Source: Ferruginibacter albus
GTDB taxonomy: Bacteria > Bacteroidota > Bacteroidia > Chitinophagales > Chitinophagaceae
Direction: 5' to 3'
Assembly: GCF_020042285.1 (NCBI RefSeq)
Contig: NZ_CP083388.1
Location: forward strand, 1 to 64,000
DNA length: 64,000 bases
Shown here in pieces: positions 34,693-44,188 of this stretch. Each line of letters begins with the position of its first letter. Positions within the stretch are counted from its first letter, which is position 1. The position numbers were made by a program, and so were the translations under genes. The notes under the pieces were generated by a model. The model did no database searches and was not told the origin of the DNA. It was given only the letters and a program-made list of their open reading frames with translations.

Positions 34693-36813
34693 TTGACAAA
34701 AAGGCTGAACATAGCATTAGTAGGAAATCCCAACAGCGGAAAGTCTTCTCTTTTTAATTCATTAACAGGGTTAAATCAAAAAGTAGGCAACTTTCCGGGC
34801 GTTACCGTTGATAAAAAAACCGGCTCTTGTCGTATTTCTGAGAATTTAACCGCCAATATCATTGATCTGCCGGGCACCTACAGCTTATACCCAAAACGTG
34901 CCGACGAATGGGTGGCGTACAAAGTTTTAATTGGGCAGGATGAAGAAATAAAACCGGACATGGTTTTATTGGTGGCAGATGCTTCTAATCTTAAACGTAA
35001 TCTTTTATTTTGCTCACAGATAATTGACCTGAAAATTCCGGTGGTAATTGCATTGACCATGATGGACATTGCGGCAAATAAAGACACACAGATCGATATT
35101 GCCGGGCTGGAAAGAGAGTTAGGCGTTGCCGTTATTCCTGTAAATCCAAGAAAGAACAAAGGAATAGCACAATTAAAAAAAGCAGTAGAGCTGTCTGCTG
35201 AAAACCTGCACAATGCAATTCCAAGAGATTTTATTGATATAGATGCTTTGGCAATGCAGCCGGTAACCGCTGTAAAGAAAATAATCCCGGATATAAGCAA
35301 TTATGCCGCTGTTCATTATTTGATCAATCATGAAAATTTTGAACTAGCAACGTCACTACAGGATCAAATTGAACAAATTGAGATTGATAATAAATTCAAT
35401 CCTACTAAAACACAGGCAGATGAAATAATAATGCGCTACAACCGCATTAAACACATCATGCAGCAAACCGTTGTTGAAACAGATCCGCTGCAAAAAACAT
35501 TGTTCACTGAAAAGCTGGATAATATTTTGCTGCACAGAACCTGGGGATACATCATATTGTTAGTGGTTTTGTTTTTATTGTTTCAAAGTGTTTTCTGGAT
35601 CGCACAATATCCCATGGATTTTATTGAATGGAGCTTTGGGCAATTGAGCGGTTGGTTGACGAATGTTTTGCCCGGCGGCTGGTTTAGCGATTTACTTATT
35701 AATGGCGTAGTTGCAGGGTTAAGCGGTATCATTGTTTTTGTACCTCAGATAATGATTTTGTTTGGTATTATTACGGTATTGGAAGATACGGGGTATATGG
35801 CACGCATAGGTTTTCTAACGGACAGGCTTATGCGAAAAGTTGGATTGAATGGAAAAAGTGTTATGCCGATGATCAGCGGCTTTGCTTGCGCAGTACCTGC
35901 CATCATGAGCGCCAGGAGTATTGAAAATAAAAAAGAACGGCTGCTCACCATAATGATAACACCATTAATGAGCTGTAGCGCCCGCTTACCGGTATATACC
36001 ATTTTGATCGCACTCGTTATTCCATCTAAATTATATTTTGGCTTTTTAAGCTTGCAGGGATTGGTAATGATGGCACTTTACCTGTTGGGTACCGTTATGG
36101 CGCTGATAGTAGCATATGTAATGAAATGGTTCATTAAGATAAAGGAAAAGAGCTTTTTCATTTTAGAGCTTCCTGTTTATCGCAGCCCCCGCTGGAAAAA
36201 TGTTGGCTTTACCATGGTTGAAAAAGCAAAAATATTTTTGTTTGATGCCGGTAGGGTGATCATGGTAATAAGCTTACTATTATGGGTGCTTAGCACTTAT
36301 GGTCCAAAAAATAAAATGACTGCGGTTACGCAACAGTATGCGCTACTCACTAAAACGCATCCGCAGCAAGCCGCCGAATTAGACAAAGAATACAAAACCG
36401 CTTTGCTCGAAAACTCTTATGCAGGCTCACTTGGTAAGGCAATAGAGCCTGTTATAAAACCACTGGGCTACGATTGGAAAATAGGTATTGCATTGATAAC
36501 TTCCTTTGCTGCACGTGAAGTGTTTGTGGGTACCATGGCAACACTCTACAGCGTGGGCGGCGATGATGATAATAACAGCACTACTCTTACACAAAAAATG
36601 AAAGCCGCTACAAGAGAAGATGGAACCAAAGTGTACACGCTCGCTGCGGGATTATCCTTATTGGTATTTTATGTTTTGGCTATGCAATGCATGAGCACGC
36701 TTGCTATTGTAAAACGGGAAACCCGTAGCTGGAAATGGCCCGCCATACAACTGGTTTATATGACGAGCCTTGCATATGTTTTAAGCTGGGTGGTGTATGT
36801 GGTATTTAAATGA
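34693..36813 (+). CDS. feoB: Ferrous iron transporter FeoB
   Basis: A 706-residue inner membrane Fe(II) transporter. N-terminal G domain: GNPNSGKSSLFN (G1), GNFPGVTVDKK (G2), DLPGTYSL (G3) and TMMD (G4); then a helical switch domain and about 8-10 membrane helices with the paired Gate motifs, including GFACAVPAIMSAR and MSCSARLPVYTILI. No feoA or feoC gene is adjacent. No ATG opens the frame; it opens at 34651 after a TAA and the TTG at 34693 gives the normal N-terminus MTKRLNIALVGNPNSGKS. Confidence 0.95.
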   Translation: MTKRLNIALVGNPNSGKSSLFNSLTGLNQKVGNFPGVTVDKKTGSCRISENLTANIIDLPGTYSLYPKRADEWVAYKVLIGQDEEIKPDMVLLVADASNLKRNLLFCSQIIDLKIPVVIALTMMDIAANKDTQIDIAGLERELGVAVIPVNPRKNKGIAQLKKAVELSAENLHNAIPRDFIDIDALAMQPVTAVKKIIPDISNYAAVHYLINHENFELATSLQDQIEQIEIDNKFNPTKTQADEIIMRYNRIKHIMQQTVVETDPLQKTLFTEKLDNILLHRTWGYIILLVVLFLLFQSVFWIAQYPMDFIEWSFGQLSGWLTNVLPGGWFSDLLINGVVAGLSGIIVFVPQIMILFGIITVLEDTGYMARIGFLTDRLMRKVGLNGKSVMPMISGFACAVPAIMSARSIENKKERLLTIMITPLMSCSARLPVYTILIALVIPSKLYFGFLSLQGLVMMALYLLGTVMALIVAYVMKWFIKIKEKSFFILELPVYRSPRWKNVGFTMVEKAKIFLFDAGRVIMVISLLLWVLSTYGPKNKMTAVTQQYALLTKTHPQQAAELDKEYKTALLENSYAGSLGKAIEPVIKPLGYDWKIGIALITSFAAREVFVGTMATLYSVGGDDDNNSTTLTQKMKAATREDGTKVYTLAAGLSLLVFYVLAMQCMSTLAIVKRETRSWKWPAIQLVYMTSLAYVLSWVVYVVFK

Positions 36814-36849
36814 TTGCATGCCTGATTCAGCACCTTAAGTGTAAGCGTT

Positions 36850-37701
36850 TTATTTTATCAGATCTAAAGATAGTGCGATTCCATGCCAAATTTTTCCTTG
36901 ATATACCCATGAGGATTTGTTCGGCCCTGTAACAAAATCCCATCCTACAGTATATCCGATATTAATATTATTAAACCCAAACATTGCAAAGAAACCTAGT
37001 GTATGTGTAAGAGCATCTCTTTCAATAGTAACTGTTGGATTGCGTGTATTTGCAGCTGTAAGGCTAGTTGCTGCCATACCATAAAATATTCCGGGAGTTA
37101 AAGATATTGCCGTCGTTTTTGAATCAAATAAATTAGGTCTTGGTTTATAAAAATTTACTGTAAACTTCCATCCAAACGAAATGCCCAGGTTAACGTCTGT
37201 AGTGACTTGGCTAGGAAAAGAATCCTTTAAAGCAGGGTCTGTTAAAGCAGGCCTTATTTTTATTGGCGTGGATAATGTTTGTAAGACAGGTTTACTATCA
37301 AAGTATACAATCTTTCCAATATCGACAGTATCCTTGATAACAATAGGTACAAAATATTTATCCTTTAATGAATTGATTTGACTATTATAATCAAGCATCT
37401 TATAAGAATCTGTTGGCCTTTTAAGAATATCTCTATATTCATTCCGGTAAGGAATAAGATCAGAATCTTTGTTAGGAACAATGATTGTGTAATCATCAGA
37501 TTCTTTCAATTTACCCCGAAAATGTTTTGGCGGCTTAAAAGTTACTAAGGTATCCGGAGGTTTGGGACGACCATTATTATCTCTATTGCCGGCTTTTATC
37601 GTGTTTAATTTATTGCATTTATAAAAATATTTGTCTTGAACACAAGAAGAAAAACAAACAACGATTAGAATACCTATAATTATTTTTTTGGAAGTATCCA
37701 T
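36850..37701 (-). CDS. Outer membrane-associated lipoprotein, unknown function
   Basis: 283 residues with a lipoprotein signal (IIIGILIVVCFSSC, C20). The first half is polar (KPPDTLVTFKPPKHFRGKLKESDD); the second half has barrel-like strands with glycine and aromatic alternation (VNLGISFGWKFTVNFY, GFNNINIGYTVGWDF). No family recognised. Its start overlaps the end of the upstream 99-aa gene by about 22 bases, so the two are probably cotranscribed. Confidence 0.65.
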   Translation of the reverse strand: MDTSKKIIIGILIVVCFSSCVQDKYFYKCNKLNTIKAGNRDNNGRPKPPDTLVTFKPPKHFRGKLKESDDYTIIVPNKDSDLIPYRNEYRDILKRPTDSYKMLDYNSQINSLKDKYFVPIVIKDTVDIGKIVYFDSKPVLQTLSTPIKIRPALTDPALKDSFPSQVTTDVNLGISFGWKFTVNFYKPRPNLFDSKTTAISLTPGIFYGMAATSLTAANTRNPTVTIERDALTHTLGFFAMFGFNNINIGYTVGWDFVTGPNKSSWVYQGKIWHGIALSLDLIK

Positions 37702-37976
37702 GTTTCAAAATTTGAAGTTTCTTTTAAATCTGTATCAGAGAATTTCATTTTCTTAACTGCTTGAAGTGAATGCATGTTGCTTGAGACGTTTCGGAATGAA
37801 TACGCATCCGTATCAAATACAGACGGCTTTTCAAGTACTGCACATAAAGAACTGAAAACAACGGGGTCTAGTTCCGGAGTCTTGCGTTTAACGCCATCCC
37901 GTGTTATAAAGAATACAATTCCTGTTGAGCCTGGTATAAAGTCCAGTACAACTTCGTCTATTTCTATTACTGGCAT
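37680..37976 (-). CDS. Hypothetical protein, about 98 aa
   Basis: From MPVIEIDEVVLDFIPGSTGI; soluble, with FFITRDGVKRKTPELDPVVFSSL in the middle. A longer frame starting at 38006 adds ten residues. No family recognised. It overlaps the following lipoprotein gene. Nothing in the sequence shows its role. Confidence 0.55.
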   Translation of the reverse strand: MPVIEIDEVVLDFIPGSTGIVFFITRDGVKRKTPELDPVVFSSLCAVLEKPSVFDTDAYSFRNVSSNMHSLQAVKKMKFSDTDLKETSNFETWILPKK

Positions 37977-38227
37977 AATGTAAATTTTTACCAAAATAAA
38001 CATCACGCCTAATATTTAAAAGGGGAAAAACACCCTTTTTCGATTATGCCTTAAAATAGAACCTCTATCAACAATTATCTTATATAATAACTACTCTAAA
38101 CCTTTAAAAAATTTTACTGGACAAATAGCAAAAAATACCTCTAAAGCAGTGCTCGCAATTTTTTTAATGATGCAGTTTGCTGAGTTTTACAATGATAAAA
38201 ACATTTGAAAACTAAAAGCAATTAATT

Positions 38228-38734
38228 ATGCCAACAGCCAACAGCAACCGAATAAATATTGTGCTTACGCCTGCACAAATAGCAGATCTTAGAACAGCTT
38301 TCGATACGATCGATAGTATCATGTCTTTTGCAGTAGGACTTTCTGTTAAAGAACGCACCATTCTTCCCAAGATCAACAGCAGTAATAAAACCTTTTCGGA
38401 AGATGCCCTGCAAGGTTTAGAGAGTAACGCTCCAATATTTCCATCTTATCTTAAAGCAGCTGATATGGGCAATGATCTAACGTTGTATACGCAATTAGAT
38501 GAGTTTGTACAACGAAGCAAAAAAACAACAGAAGTATTTAGCGACACACAAATGTTGGCAGGCAGCGAAGCCTATACAACAGCGCTTGCTGTATATCGCT
38601 TAGCCGAAAGTGCAGCATTAGCAGGCGTACAAGGTGCTAATACTTTATACGATCACTTGAAAGAACGTTTCAAAGGACAAGGCGGCTCCGGCGATAACGG
38701 AACAAACGAAGGCAACACGCCTACTCAACAATAA
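38228..38734 (+). CDS. Hypothetical protein, 168 aa
   Basis: MPTANSNRINIVLTPAQIAD is followed by a mostly helical protein (LRTAFDTIDSIMSFAVGLSVKER, LTLYTQLDEFVQRSKKTTEVFSD, VYRLAESAALAGVQGANTLYDHL) and a glycine/asparagine-rich tail. I have the impression that similar proteins occur widely in Chitinophagaceae but know no function. A good terminator follows. Confidence 0.7.
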   Translation: MPTANSNRINIVLTPAQIADLRTAFDTIDSIMSFAVGLSVKERTILPKINSSNKTFSEDALQGLESNAPIFPSYLKAADMGNDLTLYTQLDEFVQRSKKTTEVFSDTQMLAGSEAYTTALAVYRLAESAALAGVQGANTLYDHLKERFKGQGGSGDNGTNEGNTPTQQ

Positions 38735-38754
38735 TAACAAGCATAAGAGAATAG

Positions 38755-38780
38755 AAAGGTGGGATATTCCCACCTTTTTT
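38755..38780 (+). terminator. Terminator after the 168-aa gene
   Basis: AAAGGTGGGA-TAT-TCCCACCTTT followed by TTT; perfect 10-bp stem. Confidence 0.85.
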
Positions 38781-39187
38781 ATTGAATACACTAAAGCCAC
38801 CAACACCTACCTCTAAAGTGGGGCAGCTTACCGGCAACCTTAACTAACCTTGCCTTTGATATATCTACCCCTCCTTTCTAAGTGGATACCCCTACCTCCA
38901 AGGGTAGGTATAATAAGATAAACTACATTGAGAGGGTACCTTAAAGAGAGGGATAAATGCTGTTTATGAATGCTTACCTCACCTATATAGGCAGGTAGCT
39001 TAAGGAAGAAGGTGGGTGAGTTTAGGTAAAAGGTTAAATAGGTTTGGGTTTGAGGTGGGGTGAGTGTGTTTTAGAGCATATTCTTGACAGACCAGACATT
39101 GCTAAGATTACAATTATCAAGCTGCATGGTGACAAGGCAGCCAGCAAATTGCATCATAAGTAAGAATCAATACAATTTTCAACAAAT
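38781..39187. other. Gene-free spacer with strand-asymmetric G/C runs
   Basis: About 400 bases without a convincing gene. Its first half is rich in CCTACC-type words and the second half in GGTAGG/GGTGGG words; small stems such as TACCT/AGGGTA form near 38900. A short frame at 39077-39163 ending in KLHGDKAASKLHHK may be a gene remnant. Confidence 0.35.
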
Positions 39188-39220
39188 AAAAAACCTCGAC
39201 AGATGATGTCGAGGTTTTTT
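39188..39220. terminator. Hairpin terminator, probably the native terminator of tRNA-Phe
   Basis: AACCTCGACA-GATGA-TGTCGAGGTT with A- and T-runs outside. It directly adjoins the displaced 14-bp att copy (39221-39234). Before the island inserted, this hairpin would have lain just downstream of the minus-strand tRNA-Phe gene now at 56212-56284. Confidence 0.75.
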
Positions 39221-39234
39221 CGTGGTGTGGGCCG
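39221..39234 (+). repeat. Left att core (displaced tRNA 3' end)
   Basis: CGTGGTGTGGGCCG, identical to 56210-56223. Confidence 0.85.
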
Positions 39235-39352
39235 CACCACAACATTTTACCTCAATTTAATTTATTTTAATTTGCCTTGCTATAAAAGTATTGATTTTAC
39301 TGAGTTTCTATAAAATGAAAGAAAATAAAATTAACTATAATTAAATAATTCC

Positions 39353-39374
39353 TTGCCCCTATTCTTGCCCCTAA
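39353..39374 (+). repeat. Left arm-type integrase sites
   Basis: TTGCCCCTA (39353-39361), then TTGCCCCTAA (39365-39374), starts 12 bases apart. The same pair in the same orientation and with the same spacing occurs at 56137-56158. Confidence 0.7.
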
Positions 39375-39412
39375 TTAGAGATTAATTTATTATCTTTATC
39401 AAAAGTAATAAT

Positions 39413-40756
39413 ATGGCAAGAACTAGTACTGGCGTGAGTTTCGTCCTTAAATATCCAAAGAAAGAAATAAGCCCCATTAAAGCAATCTTTTGTTTCGCAA
39501 GCCTCCAAATGTACTATTATGAAAAGAAGCTTTCAATCCCAGTAAAATATTGGAATAAAAACTCGCAACGGGCTAAAGAAACCAAATCCTTTCCCGGATT
39601 TAATACTTTAAATGACACGCTTGATAAAATTGAAACAGATATACTGCATTGTTATCGTACATATAAAAATGAATTTAATAGTGAACCAACTATTCATAGG
39701 CTGAGAGAATTAGTAAATACTCGTAGAGGAAAGAATGTAATTAAGGTTATTGATCCAATTGATATTTTACAGTTTGGGCAAATTTTTATCGCTGATGCAA
39801 AGGAGGGTAAACACATAAATTTAGTTAGAGGAACTCAAGTAACTAAAGTAACCATCAGAACGTATGAACAAACTCTTCGACTATTACAATCTTATGCTGA
39901 GTATGCGAATAAGAAATTAAGATTTGAAGAGATAAATACTTCTTTTCATAAAGATTTTGTTCATTATTTATCAAATATCTATAAATATAAAAATGAGGAT
40001 AAAGAGCTTAATTTAAAAGTTAATACTATTGGTAAACATTTAACCAATATTAAAACTTTTATGAACTGTGCAATTGAGAAAGGATTTACAAAAAATGATG
40101 CTTTTAAAAATAAAACTTTTAAGGTAATCCGGGAAAATGTTGAAAATATCGCTTTAAACAATGATGAAATAAATGCGCTAGAAAAATTAGACTTAAATGA
40201 TAATCAACGTTTGGATAAAGTAAGAGATTTGTTTTTAATTGGATGCGAAACCGGATTGAGGATTTCAGATTTAAAAAGGCTTTCTGAAGATCATGTTATT
40301 GTAATTAGTGATAAGAAGTATATCAAAATTGAAATGACTAAAACAAGGAATACTGTTACAATCCCCATTACTGATAGAATTAGTCGAATTATTGTAAAAT
40401 ATAAGGCTGTTGGGCAATACTTTCCTGAAACAATTTCTGATCAAAAAACAAATGATTACATAAAAGAGATTGCTAAAAAAATTCCTTTATTATGTGAAGA
40501 AGTTATTATCAATTCTACAGAAATGGGGCTGCGAGTTTCTAAAAAAATTCCGAAATATAATTTAATAACGAATCATACTGCCCGTCGTTCTTTTGCTACA
40601 AATTGGGCATTAAAAGGAGTGCCTTATCAAGTCATCATGCGAATTACAGGACACAAAACGGAAAGGTCATTTACTAGATATATTAAAATAAATGAATTGG
40701 AGGGTGCAAAGCTTTTCGAAATGGAAATAAATAAAACAAAGTTGTTAGTTGTTTAA
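39413..40756 (+). CDS. Tyrosine recombinase (integrase) of the island
   Basis: A 447-residue integrase with the N-terminal arm-binding domain (about 1-95), a SAM-like core-binding domain (about 110-215) and the catalytic domain. Catalytic residues are visible: R in TGLRISDL (near 281), HTARR (near 388-392), the GHKT histidine and nucleophile Y423 in SFTRYIK. It matches the phage_int_SAM_5/Arm-DNA-bind_5 type found in Bacteroidota islands. It lies about 180 bases inside the left att site and would cut the 14-bp core in tRNA-Phe and bind the TTGCCCCTA arms. Confidence 0.95.
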   Translation: MARTSTGVSFVLKYPKKEISPIKAIFCFASLQMYYYEKKLSIPVKYWNKNSQRAKETKSFPGFNTLNDTLDKIETDILHCYRTYKNEFNSEPTIHRLRELVNTRRGKNVIKVIDPIDILQFGQIFIADAKEGKHINLVRGTQVTKVTIRTYEQTLRLLQSYAEYANKKLRFEEINTSFHKDFVHYLSNIYKYKNEDKELNLKVNTIGKHLTNIKTFMNCAIEKGFTKNDAFKNKTFKVIRENVENIALNNDEINALEKLDLNDNQRLDKVRDLFLIGCETGLRISDLKRLSEDHVIVISDKKYIKIEMTKTRNTVTIPITDRISRIIVKYKAVGQYFPETISDQKTNDYIKEIAKKIPLLCEEVIINSTEMGLRVSKKIPKYNLITNHTARRSFATNWALKGVPYQVIMRITGHKTERSFTRYIKINELEGAKLFEMEINKTKLLVV

Positions 40757-40801
40757 TTTATTTTATCAAAAATTGTATATATTTTAATAAGTTAGTGCTT
40801 A

Positions 40802-41647
40802 ATGGACCTATTCTCTGGACAAGAAGATGAAAAAAGAACTTCTATAGGTAACACAGAAGTTCTATATAAAAACGCAGCTTCAATATTAACCGAAGCTAAA
40901 GGTTTTATGGGTGCGTATGATTATACCTTAAATCCATATTCTGGTTGCTCGTTTGGATGTACATATTGTTATGCCGCTTTTTTTTCCCGTTCTGAAGAAC
41001 AAAGAAAAAATTGGGGTCATTGGCTTCAGGTTAAACAAAATGCCTTGCAACTTTTGATGAAATTTAGAAAGAAGTCGCTGCTTAACAAGACAATTTACAT
41101 GAGTAGCGTAACTGATCCTTACCAGCCTATTGAAAGACAACTAAAGCTAACGAGAAGTTTAATCAAGGAGTTATTGATATATCACCAGCCACGGCTGGTG
41201 ATTCAAACAAGAAGCCCTATAGTAACAAGGGATATCGATTTGCTGAAACGGTTTAAGGTAATCCAGGTGAATATGACGATTACCACAGATAGCGAAAAAG
41301 TGAGAAAGGTTTTTGAGCCTTTATGTCCTTCAAATGCAAGCAGGCTGAAAGCAATTCAGGAGGTAAATGAAGCGGGAGTAAATACCTGTGTTACCATGAC
41401 ACCATTGTTGCCGGTTGAAAATGCGGAAGATTTTGCAAAGAAGTTATTAGATACCGGTATCAAAAAGTTCATCATTCAACCATTCCATTCTGATAAAGGA
41501 AAATTTGTTGCAAGTACACGTGAAAATGCAATGAGGCTGGTAAAAGAAATGAATTGGACTATTGACAAGTATAATGAAGTGCTTGAAGTAATCCGAAAAT
41601 ATATTCCAGATATTGGGATTGGTAAAGATGGCTTTTCACCAATATGA
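40802..41647 (+). CDS. Radical SAM protein, SPL/Rv2578c-like (module A gene 1)
   Basis: A 281-residue radical SAM enzyme with the CX3CX2C cluster motif at C49, C53 and C56 (YSGCSFGCTYCYA), followed by MSSVTDPYQPIERQLKLTRSLI, the block typical of spore-photoproduct-lyase-like/Rv2578c proteins. These proteins handle a [4Fe-4S] cluster and SAM; spore photoproduct lyase repairs thymine dimers, but most relatives have no known substrate. Its stop overlaps the next start (ATGA), so the two are translationally coupled. Having it inside a defence-type island with a helicase and nuclease points to DNA or nucleotide modification, which is inference. Confidence 0.9.
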   Translation: MDLFSGQEDEKRTSIGNTEVLYKNAASILTEAKGFMGAYDYTLNPYSGCSFGCTYCYAAFFSRSEEQRKNWGHWLQVKQNALQLLMKFRKKSLLNKTIYMSSVTDPYQPIERQLKLTRSLIKELLIYHQPRLVIQTRSPIVTRDIDLLKRFKVIQVNMTITTDSEKVRKVFEPLCPSNASRLKAIQEVNEAGVNTCVTMTPLLPVENAEDFAKKLLDTGIKKFIIQPFHSDKGKFVASTRENAMRLVKEMNWTIDKYNEVLEVIRKYIPDIGIGKDGFSPI

Positions 41648-44163
41648 ATGAAATAGAATTAAAAAGCTGGTTAAAAAAGCAAACCGGAATTTTAGACAGT
41701 ATTATTGCTAAGGCAAGTCGAGAATTTCATAAAGATGCATTAGCGTTTAGACGATTTGAGCAATTTGGTTTTGATCTTGCCGAATGCCAAATTGAATCAT
41801 GGAACTTGCGAGAAGGCAAAGATCTTTGTTATGATCGTCCAAATACTCCTTTGGTATACGCTTTATGGTATCATGCAAGACGTGTAAATACTTTTCTTAC
41901 ACACTTTGTAACACATTTATTCGAGGCAAAAAATTTATCAAACCTTGAAATATTTGATTTAGGTGCAGGGACAGGAGCTGTTCAATGGGCAGTAGGCATG
42001 GTATATCATAAAATGAAACAAGAAGGACTTCCATTTCCACAACTTAGGATCGTTAATATAGATACCAGCCCTTTTATGTTACACTTTAGCGAAAACTATC
42101 TATGGAAGTATTTTCTTGAAGCATATTCGTATAGTAAGGATTTCTCCTCTGCTATAATTTACGATATCAACTCTTGGAATAATCAGCAAAATATTAATAT
42201 TTCTAACCCTTGGATTACCGCAAGTTATTTATTTGATATTTCAGATAATAGTGTAACAGGTGATTATAAAAAAGCGGTATTGAAAAGTTTTAATGAAATT
42301 ATTTCCAATTATAATCCTGAAAAATTTTTATTGTTAACTTCTCTTGCAAAAGAGAAACTTGTTGATGAAGTATCAAGAGAATTTGATACTAAAGAATATA
42401 TCATTAAAAAAGTAAAAGATAATAACCTGCTGTTAGAAGGTGTGTTGCCTGCTGTAAATCAGTTTCGAACAGAATTATATAATTTATATAAATCATTTCT
42501 TAATGAATACAAAGAGCGTTCAATTAAAAACAATGCTACATGGGATGATTCCAGTTTTGTTGGAACTATCATTACAAAACGTCAAGCGGAAATATTTGGA
42601 CAAAAACCAACTAATTCAGAAGTAAAGCTTCATAGCTCATCTATAAAGGAAAGAAATAAGGTACAATTGAATGATGAACAAAAAAAAGCTGCGAAAAATA
42701 TCAATCAACCAACCGTTGTAATTGGTCCAGCAGGGTGCGGAAAAAGTATTGTAATTACGGAGAGGATTTTAAATATTGTTAAAGACGCTTCATATAATCC
42801 TAATCTTAGAATATTACTTACCACCTTTAATATTGAATTGTTGGGGCAACTAAGGGAATGGCTTATAGACATTCTTGAAAAAAATAAAATATTGGAAATC
42901 CAAAGCAATAGAGACGGAGTAAAAATATTTTTTACAGGAAATACTTCATTAAGAGAAAACATAAGAATACTTCATTTTGATATGTTGCCGAAATATTTAG
43001 GAAACATACCTTATTGGGGGCTTGTTGAAGAAGCTCAACATGATAAAATTTTAAATGGAATTATTGCAAGTGTTAAAGCGAAAAATAATATATCAGATGA
43101 TAGATTTGACAATATACTTAATACAGGGTTTTTAAAAGAAGAATATTATAGGGTTATTTATGGTTTGCAAGTTGGAATACAGGGATCAAAACAGAATTAT
43201 TTAACTGTCCTTCGTAGAGGCAGGGGATCAGCTTTGGATAAGGGAAAACGTGAACTTGTTTGGCAGTGTTTAGAATTTTATGCAAATCATATTTATAATA
43301 ATCAAGTTCCAAGTTTTATTGTAAGGCGGCAATTATTTTTAAACAGCCTTGCAAATAATCAGGTTACTTTAAAATTTGATTATGTTGTGGTTGATGAATT
43401 TCAGGATTGTACAACAGCAGATTTTGAAATGTTTTTTTTATTGCTAAATAATCCTAATAATCTGATTATTTCTGGCGATTTAGCACAAGCTGTTCATTTA
43501 GGAAAAAGTGCCAGTATCGAATCATTAAGAGAGGCTATAAGAGGAGACAGGCAGATGAATGATATCAGTTGGAATTATTTAGACGGCTCTTATCGCCTTC
43601 CTTTTAGAATATGTGAAGCAATAAAGAAAATATCTGAGCATATCCATGTTTCTTTTAAAGGTAACCATGCTGCACGGGTTTTAACTCCATACAAGGGAGC
43701 TCCGCCCGGAGCTCGTCCCATTATAGTTTTGGGTAAAGACGAAACTGATATATCATCGAAAATTTTACAGATTATTAATCAATATCAAATTTATAATCTT
43801 GATAAGAAGTGCATTTTAGAGAAAGATAATCTTCTTGGTAGGAGACTAAGTATTGATTCTGACACGATACTTCGTTTAAAAGGACTGGAGAAGCAATGCG
43901 TTATATGGTCAACGCGATCTGGCATTGAGCATAAAAAGGAAAAATTTGAATTTGTTTACACTATTCTTACTCGTACATCTTGTTTGTTAATCATTGCATT
44001 ATTTGAGGGAAAAAATGGCAACGGAGGATCTCAATCTATTTTTCGGGAGATCATTGGTCTTTTAAATAGCGATAACATTATCTTTTGGGATAAAGAAACA
44101 AAAGATAGTTTTGAAAACTTTTGTGAAGAAGTTGAAAATAATGATGAGATTGATGAAGTATAA
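41644..44163 (+). CDS. Methyltransferase-like domain fused to UvrD-type helicase (module A gene 2)
   Basis: 839 residues. Residues 1-300 hold a class I SAM methyltransferase-like domain: IFDLGAGTGAVQWAVG (motif I, about 103-118) and RIVNIDTSPFML (motif II), with a preceding YALWYHARRVNTFL block. From about 345 to the end is an SF1 UvrD/Rep helicase: VIGPAGCGKSIVIT (Walker A near 361-368), VVVDEFQDC (motif II near 582-588), NLIISGDLAQAV and SYRLPFRICEAI. The late motifs (RLKGLEKQCVIWS, TILTRTSCLLII) are present. I know no named system with this fusion. It is coupled to the radical SAM gene and followed by a nuclease gene 25 bases on. Confidence 0.85.
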   Translation: MNEIELKSWLKKQTGILDSIIAKASREFHKDALAFRRFEQFGFDLAECQIESWNLREGKDLCYDRPNTPLVYALWYHARRVNTFLTHFVTHLFEAKNLSNLEIFDLGAGTGAVQWAVGMVYHKMKQEGLPFPQLRIVNIDTSPFMLHFSENYLWKYFLEAYSYSKDFSSAIIYDINSWNNQQNINISNPWITASYLFDISDNSVTGDYKKAVLKSFNEIISNYNPEKFLLLTSLAKEKLVDEVSREFDTKEYIIKKVKDNNLLLEGVLPAVNQFRTELYNLYKSFLNEYKERSIKNNATWDDSSFVGTIITKRQAEIFGQKPTNSEVKLHSSSIKERNKVQLNDEQKKAAKNINQPTVVIGPAGCGKSIVITERILNIVKDASYNPNLRILLTTFNIELLGQLREWLIDILEKNKILEIQSNRDGVKIFFTGNTSLRENIRILHFDMLPKYLGNIPYWGLVEEAQHDKILNGIIASVKAKNNISDDRFDNILNTGFLKEEYYRVIYGLQVGIQGSKQNYLTVLRRGRGSALDKGKRELVWQCLEFYANHIYNNQVPSFIVRRQLFLNSLANNQVTLKFDYVVVDEFQDCTTADFEMFFLLLNNPNNLIISGDLAQAVHLGKSASIESLREAIRGDRQMNDISWNYLDGSYRLPFRICEAIKKISEHIHVSFKGNHAARVLTPYKGAPPGARPIIVLGKDETDISSKILQIINQYQIYNLDKKCILEKDNLLGRRLSIDSDTILRLKGLEKQCVIWSTRSGIEHKKEKFEFVYTILTRTSCLLIIALFEGKNGNGGSQSIFREIIGLLNSDNIIFWDKETKDSFENFCEEVENNDEIDEV

Positions 44164-44188
44164 AATTCAAAAAATAAAGATTACTAAA

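Noticed and set aside
38960..39070. G-rich stretch as a G-quadruplex
   Set aside because: Runs of three or more G are too few and too far apart for a convincing quadruplex motif.
39077..39163. Short frame ending RPDIAKITIIKLHGDKAASKLHHK
   Set aside because: It reads like protein but has no start codon and no recognisable family; too short to call even as a pseudogene.
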